From: Pseudarthrobacter sulfonivorans
GTDB lineage: Bacteria; Actinomycetota; Actinomycetes; Actinomycetales; Micrococcaceae
Direction of reading: 5' to 3'
Assembly: GCF_014712225.1 (NCBI RefSeq)
Contig: NZ_JACXBW010000009.1
Location: forward strand, 62,001 to 126,000
DNA length: 64,000 bases
Shown: one piece after another, positions 19,513 to 28,976 of the stretch
How the letters are laid out: each line of letters opens with the position of its first letter
Position numbering within the stretch: position 1 is the first letter of the stretch
Translations under genes and position numbers: made by a program
The notes under the pieces: model-generated
What the model was told of the DNA's origin: nothing
What the model saw: only the letters and a program-made list of their open reading frames with translations
The model's database searches: none

Positions 19513-19881
19513 ATGCCGCGTTCCAACCGTCCCCGCCGTCCTGCCTCCGGCAAGGGTCCGGCCGCAAAGGGTGGCCTTGCCGGCAAGGTGGCAGGCAAGA
19601 AGGGTAACGGCGAGGTCCCTGAGCTGGACCTGGAACGGGCGCGTGCAGGCATAGCCCGGCGGGAAAGCGCCCCCGATGGCGAGTGGATGGTCAGGACGAT
19701 GACCGCAAGGAACGCCGAAAAAACCTACATCTGCCCCGGCTGTTCCACTGCGGTTGTTCCCGGCGTGGCCCACCTGGTGGTGTGGAAGGACGACCACCTG
19801 TTCGGCGCCGCGGCCGGACTGGCCGAGCGCCGCCACTGGCACACCAACTGCTGGCTTTCCCGGACGTACCGCTACCGCTGA
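19513..19881 (+). CDS. Conserved actinobacterial protein with zinc-binding motif
   Basis: The 122-aa protein has a basic, Gly/Lys/Arg-rich N-terminus and a compact C-terminal part with [18 protein letters not shown], then RRHWHTNCW. CxxC plus HxxC suggests one zinc site. It is transcribed divergently from nucS with only 37 bp between the start codons. A CAGAAT hexamer 6 nt before the ATG (19501-19506) may be a degenerate leaderless -10, but GGAGG-like bases are also present. Function is unknown. Confidence 0.8.
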   Translation: MPRSNRPRRPASGKGPAAKGGLAGKVAGKKGNGEVPELDLERARAGIARRESAPDGEWMVRTMTARNAEKTYICPGCSTAVVPGVAHLVVWKDDHLFGAAAGLAERRHWHTNCWLSRTYRYR

Positions 19882-19945
19882 CCCTGCGCCCTGCCGGGAA
19901 GAGCCCCGCTGTGCCGCCGCGGGACCGGGCGGCTTCCGGACTCGC

Positions 19946-19951
19946 TAAGCT
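19946..19951 (+). promoter_or_regulatory. -10 box of leaderless alpha/beta hydrolase promoter
   Basis: TAAGCT stands 7 nt before the ATG at 19959. Confidence 0.6.
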
Positions 19952-19958
19952 GGCAGGC

Positions 19959-20759
19959 ATGACTTTTGATCCGGCGTCGTACGAATTCACCCAGCCCTCG
20001 GGCCCCTCACCTATCCGCGCATCGACGGTCCTGCCGGCGAAGCGGGAGAACATCGAGCTCCACACCGAGGACGGCCACAAGCTGGTCGGGGAACTGGCTG
20101 TCCCGGAATCCGGTCCCATCACCGCGACGCTGATCACGCTGCATCCCCTCCCGACCCACGGCGGGTTCATGGACTCCCATGTCTACCGCAAGGCGTCCTA
20201 CCGGCTCCCGGCATTGGCCGGAGTGGCGGTGCTACGGTTCAACACCCGCGGCACGGAATCGCCGCGCGGCACCAGCGCAGGCTCGTTTGAAGAGGGGATC
20301 GGTGAACGCCTGGACGTGGAGGCAGCGGTGCGTTTCGCCGTCGAACGCCACCTGCCCAACCGCTGGCTGGTGGGCTGGTCGTTCGGGACCGAGCTGGCGC
20401 TGATGTACGGTGCCCAGGAACCGGTGGCAAGCGAGGTTGAGGGCGCCGTGCTGCTGTCACCGCCGCTGCACCGGGCAACGGACGAGCACCTGCGGCTGTG
20501 GGCGGCGGCCAGGAAGCCGCTGACGGTCCTGGTGCCCGAGCACGATGACTACCTTCAGCCCCCGGCCGCGGCCGAACGCTTCAGCCTGGTGCCGCAGGCC
20601 CGGGTGGTAGGGGTCGACGGCGCCAAGCACCTGTGGGTGGGGGAGAAGTACGCGTCCCGTGTGCTTAACGAGATCGTTGACGACGTGACAGAGGCAGGAT
20701 CGGGTCCAAACGGTTTGCCGCAGGAGTGGAACGGCCCGGTGGCCACCTCGGCCGCGTAA
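19959..20759 (+). CDS. Alpha/beta hydrolase
   Basis: The 266-aa protein has an oxyanion region TLHPLPTHGG, RFNTRGTESPRGT, the nucleophile elbow VGWSFGTEL (serine at about residue 147), a PEHDDYL acid loop and GAKHLWVG with the catalytic histidine. It resembles the small soluble alpha/beta hydrolases of actinobacteria that lack a defined substrate. The TAAGCT box 7 nt upstream decides the start. It converges with the AI-2E family gene, 13 bp away. Confidence 0.87.
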   Translation: MTFDPASYEFTQPSGPSPIRASTVLPAKRENIELHTEDGHKLVGELAVPESGPITATLITLHPLPTHGGFMDSHVYRKASYRLPALAGVAVLRFNTRGTESPRGTSAGSFEEGIGERLDVEAAVRFAVERHLPNRWLVGWSFGTELALMYGAQEPVASEVEGAVLLSPPLHRATDEHLRLWAAARKPLTVLVPEHDDYLQPPAAAERFSLVPQARVVGVDGAKHLWVGEKYASRVLNEIVDDVTEAGSGPNGLPQEWNGPVATSAA

Positions 20760-20772
20760 GATCCGGCCGGTT

Positions 20773-22086
20773 TTAGTGCTTGTCCTGGCGGGCGATGTAG
20801 ATCTCCTTGAGCAGGAGCAGGATGGCCGCCGCCGTGGGGATGGCGATCAGGGCTCCGAGAACCCCAAGCAGGCTGCCGCCGGCAATGACAGAGATAACAG
20901 CGACGGCACCGGGCACGGCCACGGCTTTCTGCATGATTCGGGGGGAGATGAAATACGCCTCAAACTGCAGGTAGGCGAAATAGCAGACGGCGTAGATTGC
21001 CGCCGTCTGCCAGCCCGCCGTGAGCGAGATCAGGACCACCACCACGCCCGCGATCATGCCGCCCACCAGTGGAATGAACGCCAGCAGCGCCACCACGAAG
21101 GCCAGCAGGAGGGCGAACGGGACTCCCACGATGGACATGACGATGAACGCGAACGTGGCGTTCAGCAGCGCCACGCATGCTTGGCCGATCACGTAGTTGC
21201 CCACCGAACGGGTGATTTCCTCGGAGAGGGCTGCCACCCGCGGCCGGCGCGAGCGGGGTGCCAGCCGGTAACCCCACTTCTTCATGGACGGAAGGGCTGC
21301 CAGAAAATAAAGGCTTAGTACCAGGACGATCAAGGTGCCGAAAAGCCCGTTGGCAAGGGTGGAGCCGAAGCCCACCACGCCGCCGAAGATTCCGCCCATG
21401 GCAGCGGGATCATTGACGAATTTGTCCAGCTCTTCGGTGATACGGTCCCGGATACCGAACTGGTCATCAACGCTGCGGAAGAAATCGGAGTCCATGAAGT
21501 CGCGAACCCAGGTGGGCGCCTGCACCACGATCTCCGTGACCTGTTCCACGATGGTGGGTATAAGGGTGGCGAAGAAACCGGCCACGGCGCCTATCAGGAC
21601 CGCAACGGACACCAGGATGCCGGCCGGGCGCGGAATCTTGTGGTTTTCCAGCCACCCCACCACCGGTTCCAGGCCCAATGCGATGAACAACGCAGCCACA
21701 ATCCATAGAAGCAGCTGGGTGGTGTTGGAGCCGATCCAATAGACCAGGAGCGCGAGGCCCACACCCACCGTGCCCATGAACCCCATGTACAGCGGATGCT
21801 GGGGGGAAATGCGAGGCCCGGGTTTGCCGAACTGGGGTGTGGTTTCACCTGCCGCCGCGGCTTCTTCTTCCGCAACGTGGTATTCCGGCGGCAGGTCAGG
21901 GGGCATTTCGAAACGAAGCCTTGGCTGGGCGCCAGGCAACGGCTGGCGCAGGCGCCGCACAAGGGAGCCCACGGCTGCGGCTGCCCGTGCCCTGGGCTTC
22001 AGGGATCTCCCCGGCAGGGACGGAACAGTGCCGGCGGCCGAGTGATTTTCGTGTCCCGTCGAGGACTCTTCGGTCTTGTCAGTCAC
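20773..22086 (-). CDS. AI-2E family (PerM/TqsA-like) membrane transporter
   Basis: The 437-aa protein has a polar N-terminal tail of about 105 residues, then seven to eight membrane helices with the AI-2E family pattern: LGLEPVVGWLENHKIPR, the large loop between helices 3 and 4, and AFIPLVGGMIAGVVVVLISL. Members export small molecules or act as Na+/H+ antiporters; the substrate cannot be told here. It starts with GTG and is divergent from the next gene across 218 bp. Confidence 0.88.
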   Translation of the reverse strand: MTDKTEESSTGHENHSAAGTVPSLPGRSLKPRARAAAAVGSLVRRLRQPLPGAQPRLRFEMPPDLPPEYHVAEEEAAAAGETTPQFGKPGPRISPQHPLYMGFMGTVGVGLALLVYWIGSNTTQLLLWIVAALFIALGLEPVVGWLENHKIPRPAGILVSVAVLIGAVAGFFATLIPTIVEQVTEIVVQAPTWVRDFMDSDFFRSVDDQFGIRDRITEELDKFVNDPAAMGGIFGGVVGFGSTLANGLFGTLIVLVLSLYFLAALPSMKKWGYRLAPRSRRPRVAALSEEITRSVGNYVIGQACVALLNATFAFIVMSIVGVPFALLLAFVVALLAFIPLVGGMIAGVVVVLISLTAGWQTAAIYAVCYFAYLQFEAYFISPRIMQKAVAVPGAVAVISVIAGGSLLGVLGALIAIPTAAAILLLLKEIYIARQDKH

Positions 22087-22304
22087 TGGGTTTTGGGGCC
22101 TGTTCCGTGCGTGGCACCGCTTGCGCGGGCCGGTGTGATGATCATCGCAAACACTATCAGCAGCCTTGCTAAGTGGGTGCGGGGACGCCCGGTCCGGGCT
22201 TCAAACGTTCGCCGCCGGCAGGCGCCCGGAGGACCATATCCGGGGTTCTGGTAACAAAACGGTTACTATTGAAGGCAAACCCCCGCTGATGATAGGTGTT
22301 TCCT

Positions 22305-24002
22305 TTGCGTTTCAAGACTGCAGTCGCACTCGTGCTGCTCGGCCTCCTGACACTTTTGGCCGGTATCGGCCAGAAAACCATCTGGGCTCCCTCCGAGACC
22401 TTCACGGCCTCGGCCCCCTCGGATGCCGCCGAGGCACCCCTGACCGTCATTGACCAGAAACTGCGCACCCAGCAGGGCGGAACAGTGAAGATCAACGTGG
22501 AGGGCGACGGCAACTTCCTGCTCGCGGTCGGCCGCCCGGACGACGTGGCTGCCTGGGTCGGCAAGACCGCCCACAACACTGTTACCGGGGTTTCGGAGAA
22601 AAAGGATGCCCTCGTAGTGGAGCATGCCGCCGGCGACGCAACGGCCCCGAACCCGGCCGGATCCGATCTTTGGGTTTCCACTGAAAGCGCGAGCGGTGAA
22701 CTGCAATACTCGTGGACGCCGCCGGCGGATGGCGAGTGGTCGCTGCTGCTGGCAACAGACGGCACCCAGCCCGCGCCGTCGTCGATCTCCATGACCTTCC
22801 CGAATGACACCTCCACACCGTGGGCGGTCCCGCTGATGGTCATCGGCGGACTCCTGATTCTCGCCGGCATTGCCCTGGCCATCCTCTCCGCACGCAAGCG
22901 CGACGGTGAAGGCAGCGGTCACGGCAGCCCGTTCGCACGGCGTGCCCGGGCCAAGGCTGAGGCGAAGCCCGGCTCACGTCTGGGCATGGTGTCCGGCGGC
23001 ATGGTCACCGCCGCGGTGACCGCGGCAGTGGTGGCCGGAACCGGCCTCGCCGCCAACGCGGCCACGACGCCCGCACCGGCTCCCACCTCGGAACCGGCCG
23101 CCGCTCCCGCCCAGCCGGCGTCGCCCGTCCTCCTGGACGCCCAGTTCCGGCGCATCCTCGAGCAGGTCTCCAGCGCTACGGACGCCGGTGACGGCGCCAA
23201 GGATGCGGCCAAACTCGCAGAACGCGTGGGCGGAACCGAACTTGAGGTCCGCACCCAGAACTACAAGATCCGTTCCCAGGTAGGCACGTACGAGGCCCGG
23301 ATGCCGGTGCGATCCACCAAGCTCCTCACCACGGTGGTGACCAGTGACCGCAGCTGGCCCCGCTCCGTCCTTGCTGTTACGCAGGGTGACGGCAACGTGG
23401 TCCCGCAGCTGCTGACGCTGGTGCAGCCCTCGGCCAGGGAGAACTACAAACTGACCGAGACCACTCCGCTGCAGCCGGGAACCACCTTCCCGGCCATCGA
23501 CCGGAACGGCACGGAGACGCTGGCCGCCAACGACAAAGAGGGCCTGCTGTACAGCGGCGAAGAAGCCCTCGGCGGGCTGGCCGACCGCCTGACCAACCCC
23601 GAGTCCAGCTTCAAGGACAAGGTCGTGGAGGGCGAGTCCTCGCCCTACATCGCCGACACTCTCTCCTACCAGGCAGAGGTTGTCGCTTCGGGGGCCAACG
23701 GCAACTTCTCCTTCACCCACAAGGTGGTGCCGGAAAGCACTGTTGTGTTCCGCACTGCCGATGGTGGAGCACTGGTGATGGGCCGGATCAACTTCGGTTT
23801 CGACGGCACGCCCAAGGCGTCCGGCGACAAACTCACCATCGGTGACGACGCCGCAGCGCTCGCGGGCGGTAAGGAAACCACCACCGGCATGGTGCTGAAC
23901 TTTGCTGAATCGATGGCTGTCTACGTGCCGGCGGCCGGATCAACCGATCCCATCCGGCTGGTCGCCGCCACGCGCGGCCTGGTGGGCGCAAGCTTCAAGT
24001 AG
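22305..24002 (+). CDS. Large membrane/exported protein of unknown function
   Basis: The 565-aa protein has an N-terminal hydrophobic segment (signal peptide or anchor), an extracellular-type domain (about residues 30-165), a second helix (about 172-195), a basic stretch, a third hydrophobic segment (about 220-245, ending ANAATT), a Pro/Ala linker, and a C-terminal domain of about 300 residues. I do not recognise a catalytic motif. TTG at 22305 is chosen because AGGTG lies 6 nt upstream; GTG at 22296 is the alternative. A GTAAC-AAAACG-GTTAC inverted repeat at 22250-22267 lies in the upstream region. Confidence 0.72.
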   Translation: MRFKTAVALVLLGLLTLLAGIGQKTIWAPSETFTASAPSDAAEAPLTVIDQKLRTQQGGTVKINVEGDGNFLLAVGRPDDVAAWVGKTAHNTVTGVSEKKDALVVEHAAGDATAPNPAGSDLWVSTESASGELQYSWTPPADGEWSLLLATDGTQPAPSSISMTFPNDTSTPWAVPLMVIGGLLILAGIALAILSARKRDGEGSGHGSPFARRARAKAEAKPGSRLGMVSGGMVTAAVTAAVVAGTGLAANAATTPAPAPTSEPAAAPAQPASPVLLDAQFRRILEQVSSATDAGDGAKDAAKLAERVGGTELEVRTQNYKIRSQVGTYEARMPVRSTKLLTTVVTSDRSWPRSVLAVTQGDGNVVPQLLTLVQPSARENYKLTETTPLQPGTTFPAIDRNGTETLAANDKEGLLYSGEEALGGLADRLTNPESSFKDKVVEGESSPYIADTLSYQAEVVASGANGNFSFTHKVVPESTVVFRTADGGALVMGRINFGFDGTPKASGDKLTIGDDAAALAGGKETTTGMVLNFAESMAVYVPAAGSTDPIRLVAATRGLVGASFK

Positions 24003-24046
24003 CCCCGCAAGCAGTTTTCGTTGCTCCTGGCAGCGGCCGGAGTGGC

Positions 24047-24052
24047 TAGAGT
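24047..24052 (+). promoter_or_regulatory. -10 box of leaderless thioredoxin/TPR gene promoter
   Basis: TAGAGT stands 7 nt before the ATG at 24060. Confidence 0.6.
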
Positions 24053-24059
24053 GGAAAGC

Positions 24060-25064
24060 ATGAGTTCGCCAGCTTCCCGCCCAGTCCCTCCAGCCGCTGC
24101 CAGCCTGCTTAACCTGCGTGGCGCCGTCGACCTTTCCTCCCTGAAGCAGCGCCCGGCACCTCCTGCGGGTGCCGGCAATCCGCCGGTTCCAAGTGGCGGC
24201 GCCGCCAACGGAACCGCCGGCAACGGAACTGCCGACGGCGCCGCCGCACCGCTGCGGGTCAACGTCACCGAAGGTAACTTCCAGGAGCTCGTGGAGCTTT
24301 CCGCGCAGGTGCCGGTTGTCTTCGCCCTCTGGGCCGCCTACTCGCCGGAGTCCGCCGCGATGGTGGACTCCCTCGAGCAGGTAGTCAACAGCTTCGGAGG
24401 CCGGCTGGTGCTCGGTGCCGCGGACATCGACGCCTTCCCGCAGCTGGCGCAGGCCTTCCAGGTCCAGGCCGTCCCCACCGCCGTGGCCGTGATCAAGGGC
24501 CAGCCGGTCCCCCTCTTCCAAGGTGGTGCCGACGAAGCCCAGATCCGGCCGCTGCTGGATGAACTGCTCAAAGTGGCGGCGGCGAACGGCGTGACGGGAA
24601 GCCTCGGCGGCGGGGCACCGGCAGATGGCGAACCGGCGCCGCTTCCGCCGCTGCACCAGGCGGCCTTCGACGCCATCGAAGCGGGGGACTACGAGGCAGC
24701 CGCCGAAGCCTACCGCCAGGCGCTCCTGGAAATGCCCGCCGATGCCGAGGCGAAGGCAGGCCTGGCGCAGGTGGAGCTGATGGCGCGCCTGCAGCCGCTT
24801 TCCGCCCAGGATACCGAGGCCCTGCGCACCCGTGCGGCCGAGGAACCCGACAACCTTGATGCCCAGCTCAGCGTGGCGGACCTGGACGTGGCCGGCGGCC
24901 ACGTGGAGGACGCCCTGAACCGCGTGGTCGGTTTCATCGGGCGGAACTTCGGTCCCGAGCGGGAGACCGCCCGCGTACGGCTCCTGGAACTCTTCGATGT
25001 GGTGGGCACGCACGATGACCGGGTGGCAAAAGCCCGGCAGGCCCTGGCCCGGGTGCTGTTTTAA
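24060..25064 (+). CDS. CnoX/YbbN-like thioredoxin-TPR co-chaperone
   Basis: The 334-aa protein has a disordered Pro/Gly/Ala N-terminus (about residues 1-65), a thioredoxin fold (about 66-180), and a C-terminal TPR-like domain (QAAFDAIEAGDYEAAAEAYRQAL onward). The thioredoxin active site WCGPC is replaced by WAAYS (residues 91-95), so both redox cysteines are gone and it should act as a holdase or scaffold, not an oxidoreductase. It is coupled (TAATG) to an Old Yellow Enzyme gene. Confidence 0.88.
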   Translation: MSSPASRPVPPAAASLLNLRGAVDLSSLKQRPAPPAGAGNPPVPSGGAANGTAGNGTADGAAAPLRVNVTEGNFQELVELSAQVPVVFALWAAYSPESAAMVDSLEQVVNSFGGRLVLGAADIDAFPQLAQAFQVQAVPTAVAVIKGQPVPLFQGGADEAQIRPLLDELLKVAAANGVTGSLGGGAPADGEPAPLPPLHQAAFDAIEAGDYEAAAEAYRQALLEMPADAEAKAGLAQVELMARLQPLSAQDTEALRTRAAEEPDNLDAQLSVADLDVAGGHVEDALNRVVGFIGRNFGPERETARVRLLELFDVVGTHDDRVAKARQALARVLF

Positions 25065-26161
25065 TGTCTGCGCTGTTCCGGCCGCTGAAGCTTCGTTCGC
25101 TGGAGCTGTCGCACCGCGGCTGGGTGTCGCCGATGTGCCAGTACAGCTGCGATCCCGACGACGCCCCGGGGGTTCCCAACGACTGGCACCTGATGCACCT
25201 GGGCTCATTCGCCGCGGGTGGTGCCGCGCTGATCCTCACCGAGGCTGCAGCTGTAAACCCGGCGGGCCGGATCAGCCCACGGGACGCCGGGCTCTACAGC
25301 GACGAACAGGCGGAGGCCTGGGCACGCATCAACTCGTTCGTGCACCGGCATGGTGTCGCCGGCACAAAGATCGGCGTCCAGTTGGCGCACGCGGGCCGCA
25401 AGGCGTCCACGTACTGGCCGTTCTCCGGGCAGCGGGGGAGCGTGCCGGAATCCGACGGCGGCTGGACCACTGTGGGACCGTCGGTTTCGGCGTTTGACGG
25501 CTATGCCGAACCCGCCGCGATGACCGAGGAACAAATCCAGGATGTCATCTCCGATTTCGCCGCGGCCGCCGTGCGTGCTGTTGACGCCGGATTCGACACC
25601 ATGGAGATCCATGGCGCGCACGGCTATCTGCTGCACCAGTTCCAGAGCCCCCTGATAAATGCCCGGACCGACTCCTGGGGCGGGGACGAAGCCGGGCGGA
25701 ACCGCCTGACACTCGCCGTAGTGGATGCGGTCCGTAACGTCATCCCGGAAGGGATGCCGCTGCTGCTGCGGATCTCGGCCACCGACTGGGCGGAGAACGG
25801 GATCGAGATCGGGGCGTCGGTGCGCCTCGCCAAACAGGCTCAGGAGCACGGTGTGGACCTCATTGACGTCTCCAGTGGGGGAGCCGTGGCCCACCAGGAC
25901 ATTAAGCCCGGTCCCGGCTACCAGACCGGGTTCTCGGCGCGCATCCGCCGCGAGGCCGGTGTTCCCACGGGAACCGTGGGCCTTCTGACCTCGGCCGGGC
26001 AGGCCGAGCACGCTGTCGCGACCGCCCAGGCAGACGGAGTATTTATTGCCCGCGCCGCCCTCCGGGACCCGCACTGGTGGCTCCGCGCGGCGTTCGAGCT
26101 GGGCCACGACCTCAAATGGGCCCCGCAGTACGAACGTGCCGTCCCGCGGCATTCCTTCTGA
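25064..26161 (+). CDS. NADH:flavin oxidoreductase (Old Yellow Enzyme, YqjM-like)
   Basis: The 365-aa FMN-dependent TIM-barrel enzyme reduces activated alkenes with NADPH or NADH. YqjM-class marks are SPMCQYS with the flavin-tuning cysteine (residue 25), GVQLAHAGRKAS, and IHGAHGYLLHQF. The C-terminal LRDPHWWLRAAFELG is typical of the class. The start overlaps the preceding stop, so expression is coupled to the CnoX-like co-chaperone. Confidence 0.93.
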   Translation: MSALFRPLKLRSLELSHRGWVSPMCQYSCDPDDAPGVPNDWHLMHLGSFAAGGAALILTEAAAVNPAGRISPRDAGLYSDEQAEAWARINSFVHRHGVAGTKIGVQLAHAGRKASTYWPFSGQRGSVPESDGGWTTVGPSVSAFDGYAEPAAMTEEQIQDVISDFAAAAVRAVDAGFDTMEIHGAHGYLLHQFQSPLINARTDSWGGDEAGRNRLTLAVVDAVRNVIPEGMPLLLRISATDWAENGIEIGASVRLAKQAQEHGVDLIDVSSGGAVAHQDIKPGPGYQTGFSARIRREAGVPTGTVGLLTSAGQAEHAVATAQADGVFIARAALRDPHWWLRAAFELGHDLKWAPQYERAVPRHSF

Positions 26162-26172
26162 CTGCCCGCGTG

Positions 26173-26484
26173 ATGGCCCACCGACGGCGGGAGGAGGCGC
26201 CGGCCTCCGGCGGCAAACCCGGTGGCAGGGCGGCCGGGAAGATCGACAGGCAGCTGGAAGCGAGCATCCTGGAGCTCCTGGCTGCAAGGGCCCCAACGTC
26301 CACCATCTGTCCGTCGGATGCTGCCCGTGCTGTTGGCGATGAGAACTGGCGCAGCCTCATGGAGCCTGCCCGACAGGCCGCGCGGCGGCTGGTTGATGCG
26401 GGCGAGGTCCAGATCACCCAGGGCGGTTCGGTGGTTGACCCCTCCACCGCCAAAGGGCCCATCCGCATCCGCAAGGTCCGGTAG
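26173..26484 (+). CDS. DUF3253 protein
   Basis: The 103-aa protein shows the DUF3253 pattern: ILELLAARAPTSTICPSDAARAVG, WRSLMEPARQAARRLVDAGEVQITQ and a terminal KGPIRIRK. The core looks like a small winged-helix fold. Biochemical function is unknown. It follows the flavoenzyme by 11 bp and is probably cotranscribed. A GTG one codon upstream of the chosen ATG is an alternative start. Confidence 0.85.
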   Translation: MAHRRREEAPASGGKPGGRAAGKIDRQLEASILELLAARAPTSTICPSDAARAVGDENWRSLMEPARQAARRLVDAGEVQITQGGSVVDPSTAKGPIRIRKVR

Positions 26485-26571
26485 GAACATTCGGCCCGGT
26501 TCGCTGACAAAGCGGTCCTACGCCTGTTTTACTACTCCTTCAGGAGGACCCCGTCAGGGAAGCGGCGGGAC

Positions 26572-26577
26572 TAGGCT
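26572..26577 (+). promoter_or_regulatory. -10 box of leaderless ABC transporter promoter
   Basis: TAGGCT stands 6 nt before the ATG at 26584. Confidence 0.6.
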
Positions 26578-26583
26578 GGCGGT

Positions 26584-27378
26584 ATGACTGCTCCGCTACC
26601 CGACCCGGTGCCACCTGCCGGCCCGGCCCCCGCTCTGTCCATCCGCGGACTCGCCAAGCGTTTCGGCGAAAAAATTGCCGTGGACGGCATCAGCCTCGAC
26701 GTCCCGGCCGGCTCGTTTTTCGGCATTGTGGGACCCAATGGCGCCGGCAAGACCACCACCCTGTCCATGGCCACAGGACTGCTGAGGCCCGACTTTGGCA
26801 CGGCGGTTGTCCACGGGGTGGATGTCTGGGCCAGGCCGCTGGAGGCCAAGAAGCTGATGGGCATCCTCCCCGACGGGGTCCGCCTTTTTGACCGGCTCAC
26901 GGGCGAGCAACTGGTCACCTATGCCGGGCTGCTGCGTGGCCTGGACAAGGACGTGGTGGCCTCCCGCGTGGGGGAGCTGCTGTCAGCCCTTGACCTTGCG
27001 CAGGACGCCGGGAAGCTGGTGGTGGACTACTCGGCCGGCATGACCAAGAAGATTGCCCTGGCCTCGGCGCTGATCCACGCTCCGCGGCTGCTGGTTCTGG
27101 ACGAGCCCTTCGAAGCCGTTGACCCCGTCTCCGCGGCCAACATCCGCTCCATCCTGGACAGCTACGTCTCCTCGGGCGGCACAGTCATCGTCTCCAGCCA
27201 CGTCATGGACCTGGTCCAGCGCATGTGTGACCACGTTGCCGTGGTGGCCGCCGGCAGGCTGCTGGCTGCCGGGACCGTGGACGAAGTCCGCGCCGGCGCT
27301 TCCCTGGAGGAAAGGTTCGTCCAGCTCGTGGGCGGACGCAGCCACACGGAAGGCCTGGAATGGTTGCGCACCTTCTGA
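26584..27378 (+). CDS. ABC transporter ATP-binding protein
   Basis: The 264-aa ATPase has Walker A (GPNGAGKTTT, about residues 49-58), a signature-like VVDYSAGMTKK in place of the canonical LSGGQ, Walker B (LLVLDEPFEAVD) and the switch histidine (VSSHVMD). This pattern is that of ABC-2 type exporters. Its last 19 bp overlap the permease gene, so the two form one transporter. Substrate unknown. Confidence 0.92.
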   Translation: MTAPLPDPVPPAGPAPALSIRGLAKRFGEKIAVDGISLDVPAGSFFGIVGPNGAGKTTTLSMATGLLRPDFGTAVVHGVDVWARPLEAKKLMGILPDGVRLFDRLTGEQLVTYAGLLRGLDKDVVASRVGELLSALDLAQDAGKLVVDYSAGMTKKIALASALIHAPRLLVLDEPFEAVDPVSAANIRSILDSYVSSGGTVIVSSHVMDLVQRMCDHVAVVAAGRLLAAGTVDEVRAGASLEERFVQLVGGRSHTEGLEWLRTF

Positions 27379-28931
27379 GGCTGAAGCTGATCCTGCTTCG
27401 CAATGGCCTCCGCCGGAGCCCCTGGCAGCTGGTGGGCATGGCCTTCGGCGGGCTCTACGCCCTGGGGCTGGTGGGCCTCTTGGTGGTGGCCCTGGTCCTG
27501 CTGCGCGGTGCCGATCCGGAACTGGCACACACGGTTGTGGTGCTGGGTGGCTCGGCAGCCATCCTGGGGTGGGGCCTCATTCCGGTGGTCGCGTCCGCAG
27601 CGGACCTGACGCTGGACCCGGCCCGCTTTACCACTGCCGCCATCCCCATGCGCCAGCTGCTCACAGGGCTCGCCCTCGGTGGGCTGATCGGAATCCCGGG
27701 GCTGGCCACCGCTCTCGTGGCGCTTGCCACCGTGTGGACCTGGGCCCGCGGCCCTCTCCCCGCGGTTGCCGCGCTGGTGGGTGCCGCCGTCGGCGTTCTG
27801 ACTTGCATAGTCCTGTCCAAGGTGGTCACCACCGCCACCGCCAGCCTGGCGTCGTCGCGCCGGTTCAAGGATGTCAGCGCCATAGCGTTCATGATCCCGC
27901 TGGTCCTGATGGGACCGATCGTGGCTGGCGTGGGGAGAGGCATTTCCGCCTCTACCGGTTTCCTGCCGGAGCTGGCTGCCACCCTGTCCTGGACGCCCCT
28001 GGGTGCCGCCTGGTCCCTCGGCGGTGACCTGGCCGCCGGGCGCCCGGGAGCGGCAACAGTGAAACTTTTGATCGCCGTCGCAACGCTCGCAGTCCTGGCC
28101 TGGTGCTGGAAACTGCTCCTTGAACGGGCCCTGGTCAACCCCCCTTACGCCGGCAGCGGGAGCCGAAAGGGCGGAAAGCTGGGGCTGTTCGGCCTCCTGC
28201 CGGCCACCCCCGCCGGTGCCGTCACGGCGCGGTCGCTGACCTACTGGCTGCGCGATCCCCGGTATTCCGGTTCCCTGGTGGTGGTCCCGCTGCTGCCCAT
28301 CCTGCTCGTCTTCCAGGGCAGCCAGTCCGGTGACTTCGCAGTGCTGGCGGCCGCGGCACCGCTGGCGGCGTTCCTGCTGGCCTGGTCCATCTCGGCAGAC
28401 GTCTCCTATGACAACACCGCGTTTGCCCTGCACGTGGCCACGGGCGTCCGGGGCGTTGACGACCGGCTGGGACGGGCGCTGGCATGCCTGGCGTTTGGAT
28501 TGCCCGTCGTGCTGATCTTCGCGGTAGGCCAGTACTTCTTTACCGGCGATTGGGAAGCGCTGCCCGGCCAGCTGGGCCTGAGCCTGGGCATCCTGTTCAC
28601 GGGCCTGGGCCTGTCGTCCGTGGTGTCGGCCCGCTACACCGTGGCCGTGCCCCTGCCCGGCGACAGCCCGTTCAAGAAGCCCCCGGGCAACGTGGGCCAG
28701 ACCCTGGCGGTGCAGTTCGCCGGCATGGGTGTCCTGACCCTTCTGGTCCTGCCCGAAGTTGGCTTGTTCATTGCGCAGTTGGTCACCGGCAACGCCGTCT
28801 TCGGTTGGGTGAACCTTGCCGTCGGCCTGATGCTCGGGCCGGCGCTGTTTGCGGCAGGCATCCGGCTGGGTGGAAAGTGGCTCGATGCACGCGGCCCCGA
28901 ACTCCTGGCCCAGCTGACCGTGAACCGCTGA
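27360..28931 (+). CDS. ABC-2 type exporter permease
   Basis: The 523-aa protein has about 12 hydrophobic helices and no soluble domain. It overlaps the ATPase gene, which makes it the membrane partner. The arrangement resembles actinobacterial large ABC-2 permeases of unknown specificity. Nothing in the sequence points to a particular substrate. Confidence 0.85.
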   Translation: MVAHLLRLKLILLRNGLRRSPWQLVGMAFGGLYALGLVGLLVVALVLLRGADPELAHTVVVLGGSAAILGWGLIPVVASAADLTLDPARFTTAAIPMRQLLTGLALGGLIGIPGLATALVALATVWTWARGPLPAVAALVGAAVGVLTCIVLSKVVTTATASLASSRRFKDVSAIAFMIPLVLMGPIVAGVGRGISASTGFLPELAATLSWTPLGAAWSLGGDLAAGRPGAATVKLLIAVATLAVLAWCWKLLLERALVNPPYAGSGSRKGGKLGLFGLLPATPAGAVTARSLTYWLRDPRYSGSLVVVPLLPILLVFQGSQSGDFAVLAAAAPLAAFLLAWSISADVSYDNTAFALHVATGVRGVDDRLGRALACLAFGLPVVLIFAVGQYFFTGDWEALPGQLGLSLGILFTGLGLSSVVSARYTVAVPLPGDSPFKKPPGNVGQTLAVQFAGMGVLTLLVLPEVGLFIAQLVTGNAVFGWVNLAVGLMLGPALFAAGIRLGGKWLDARGPELLAQLTVNR

Positions 28932-28976
28932 TCCGGCAGGACAAGCGAAACCAGAACTCCAGAAAGGCGGCCGCCC

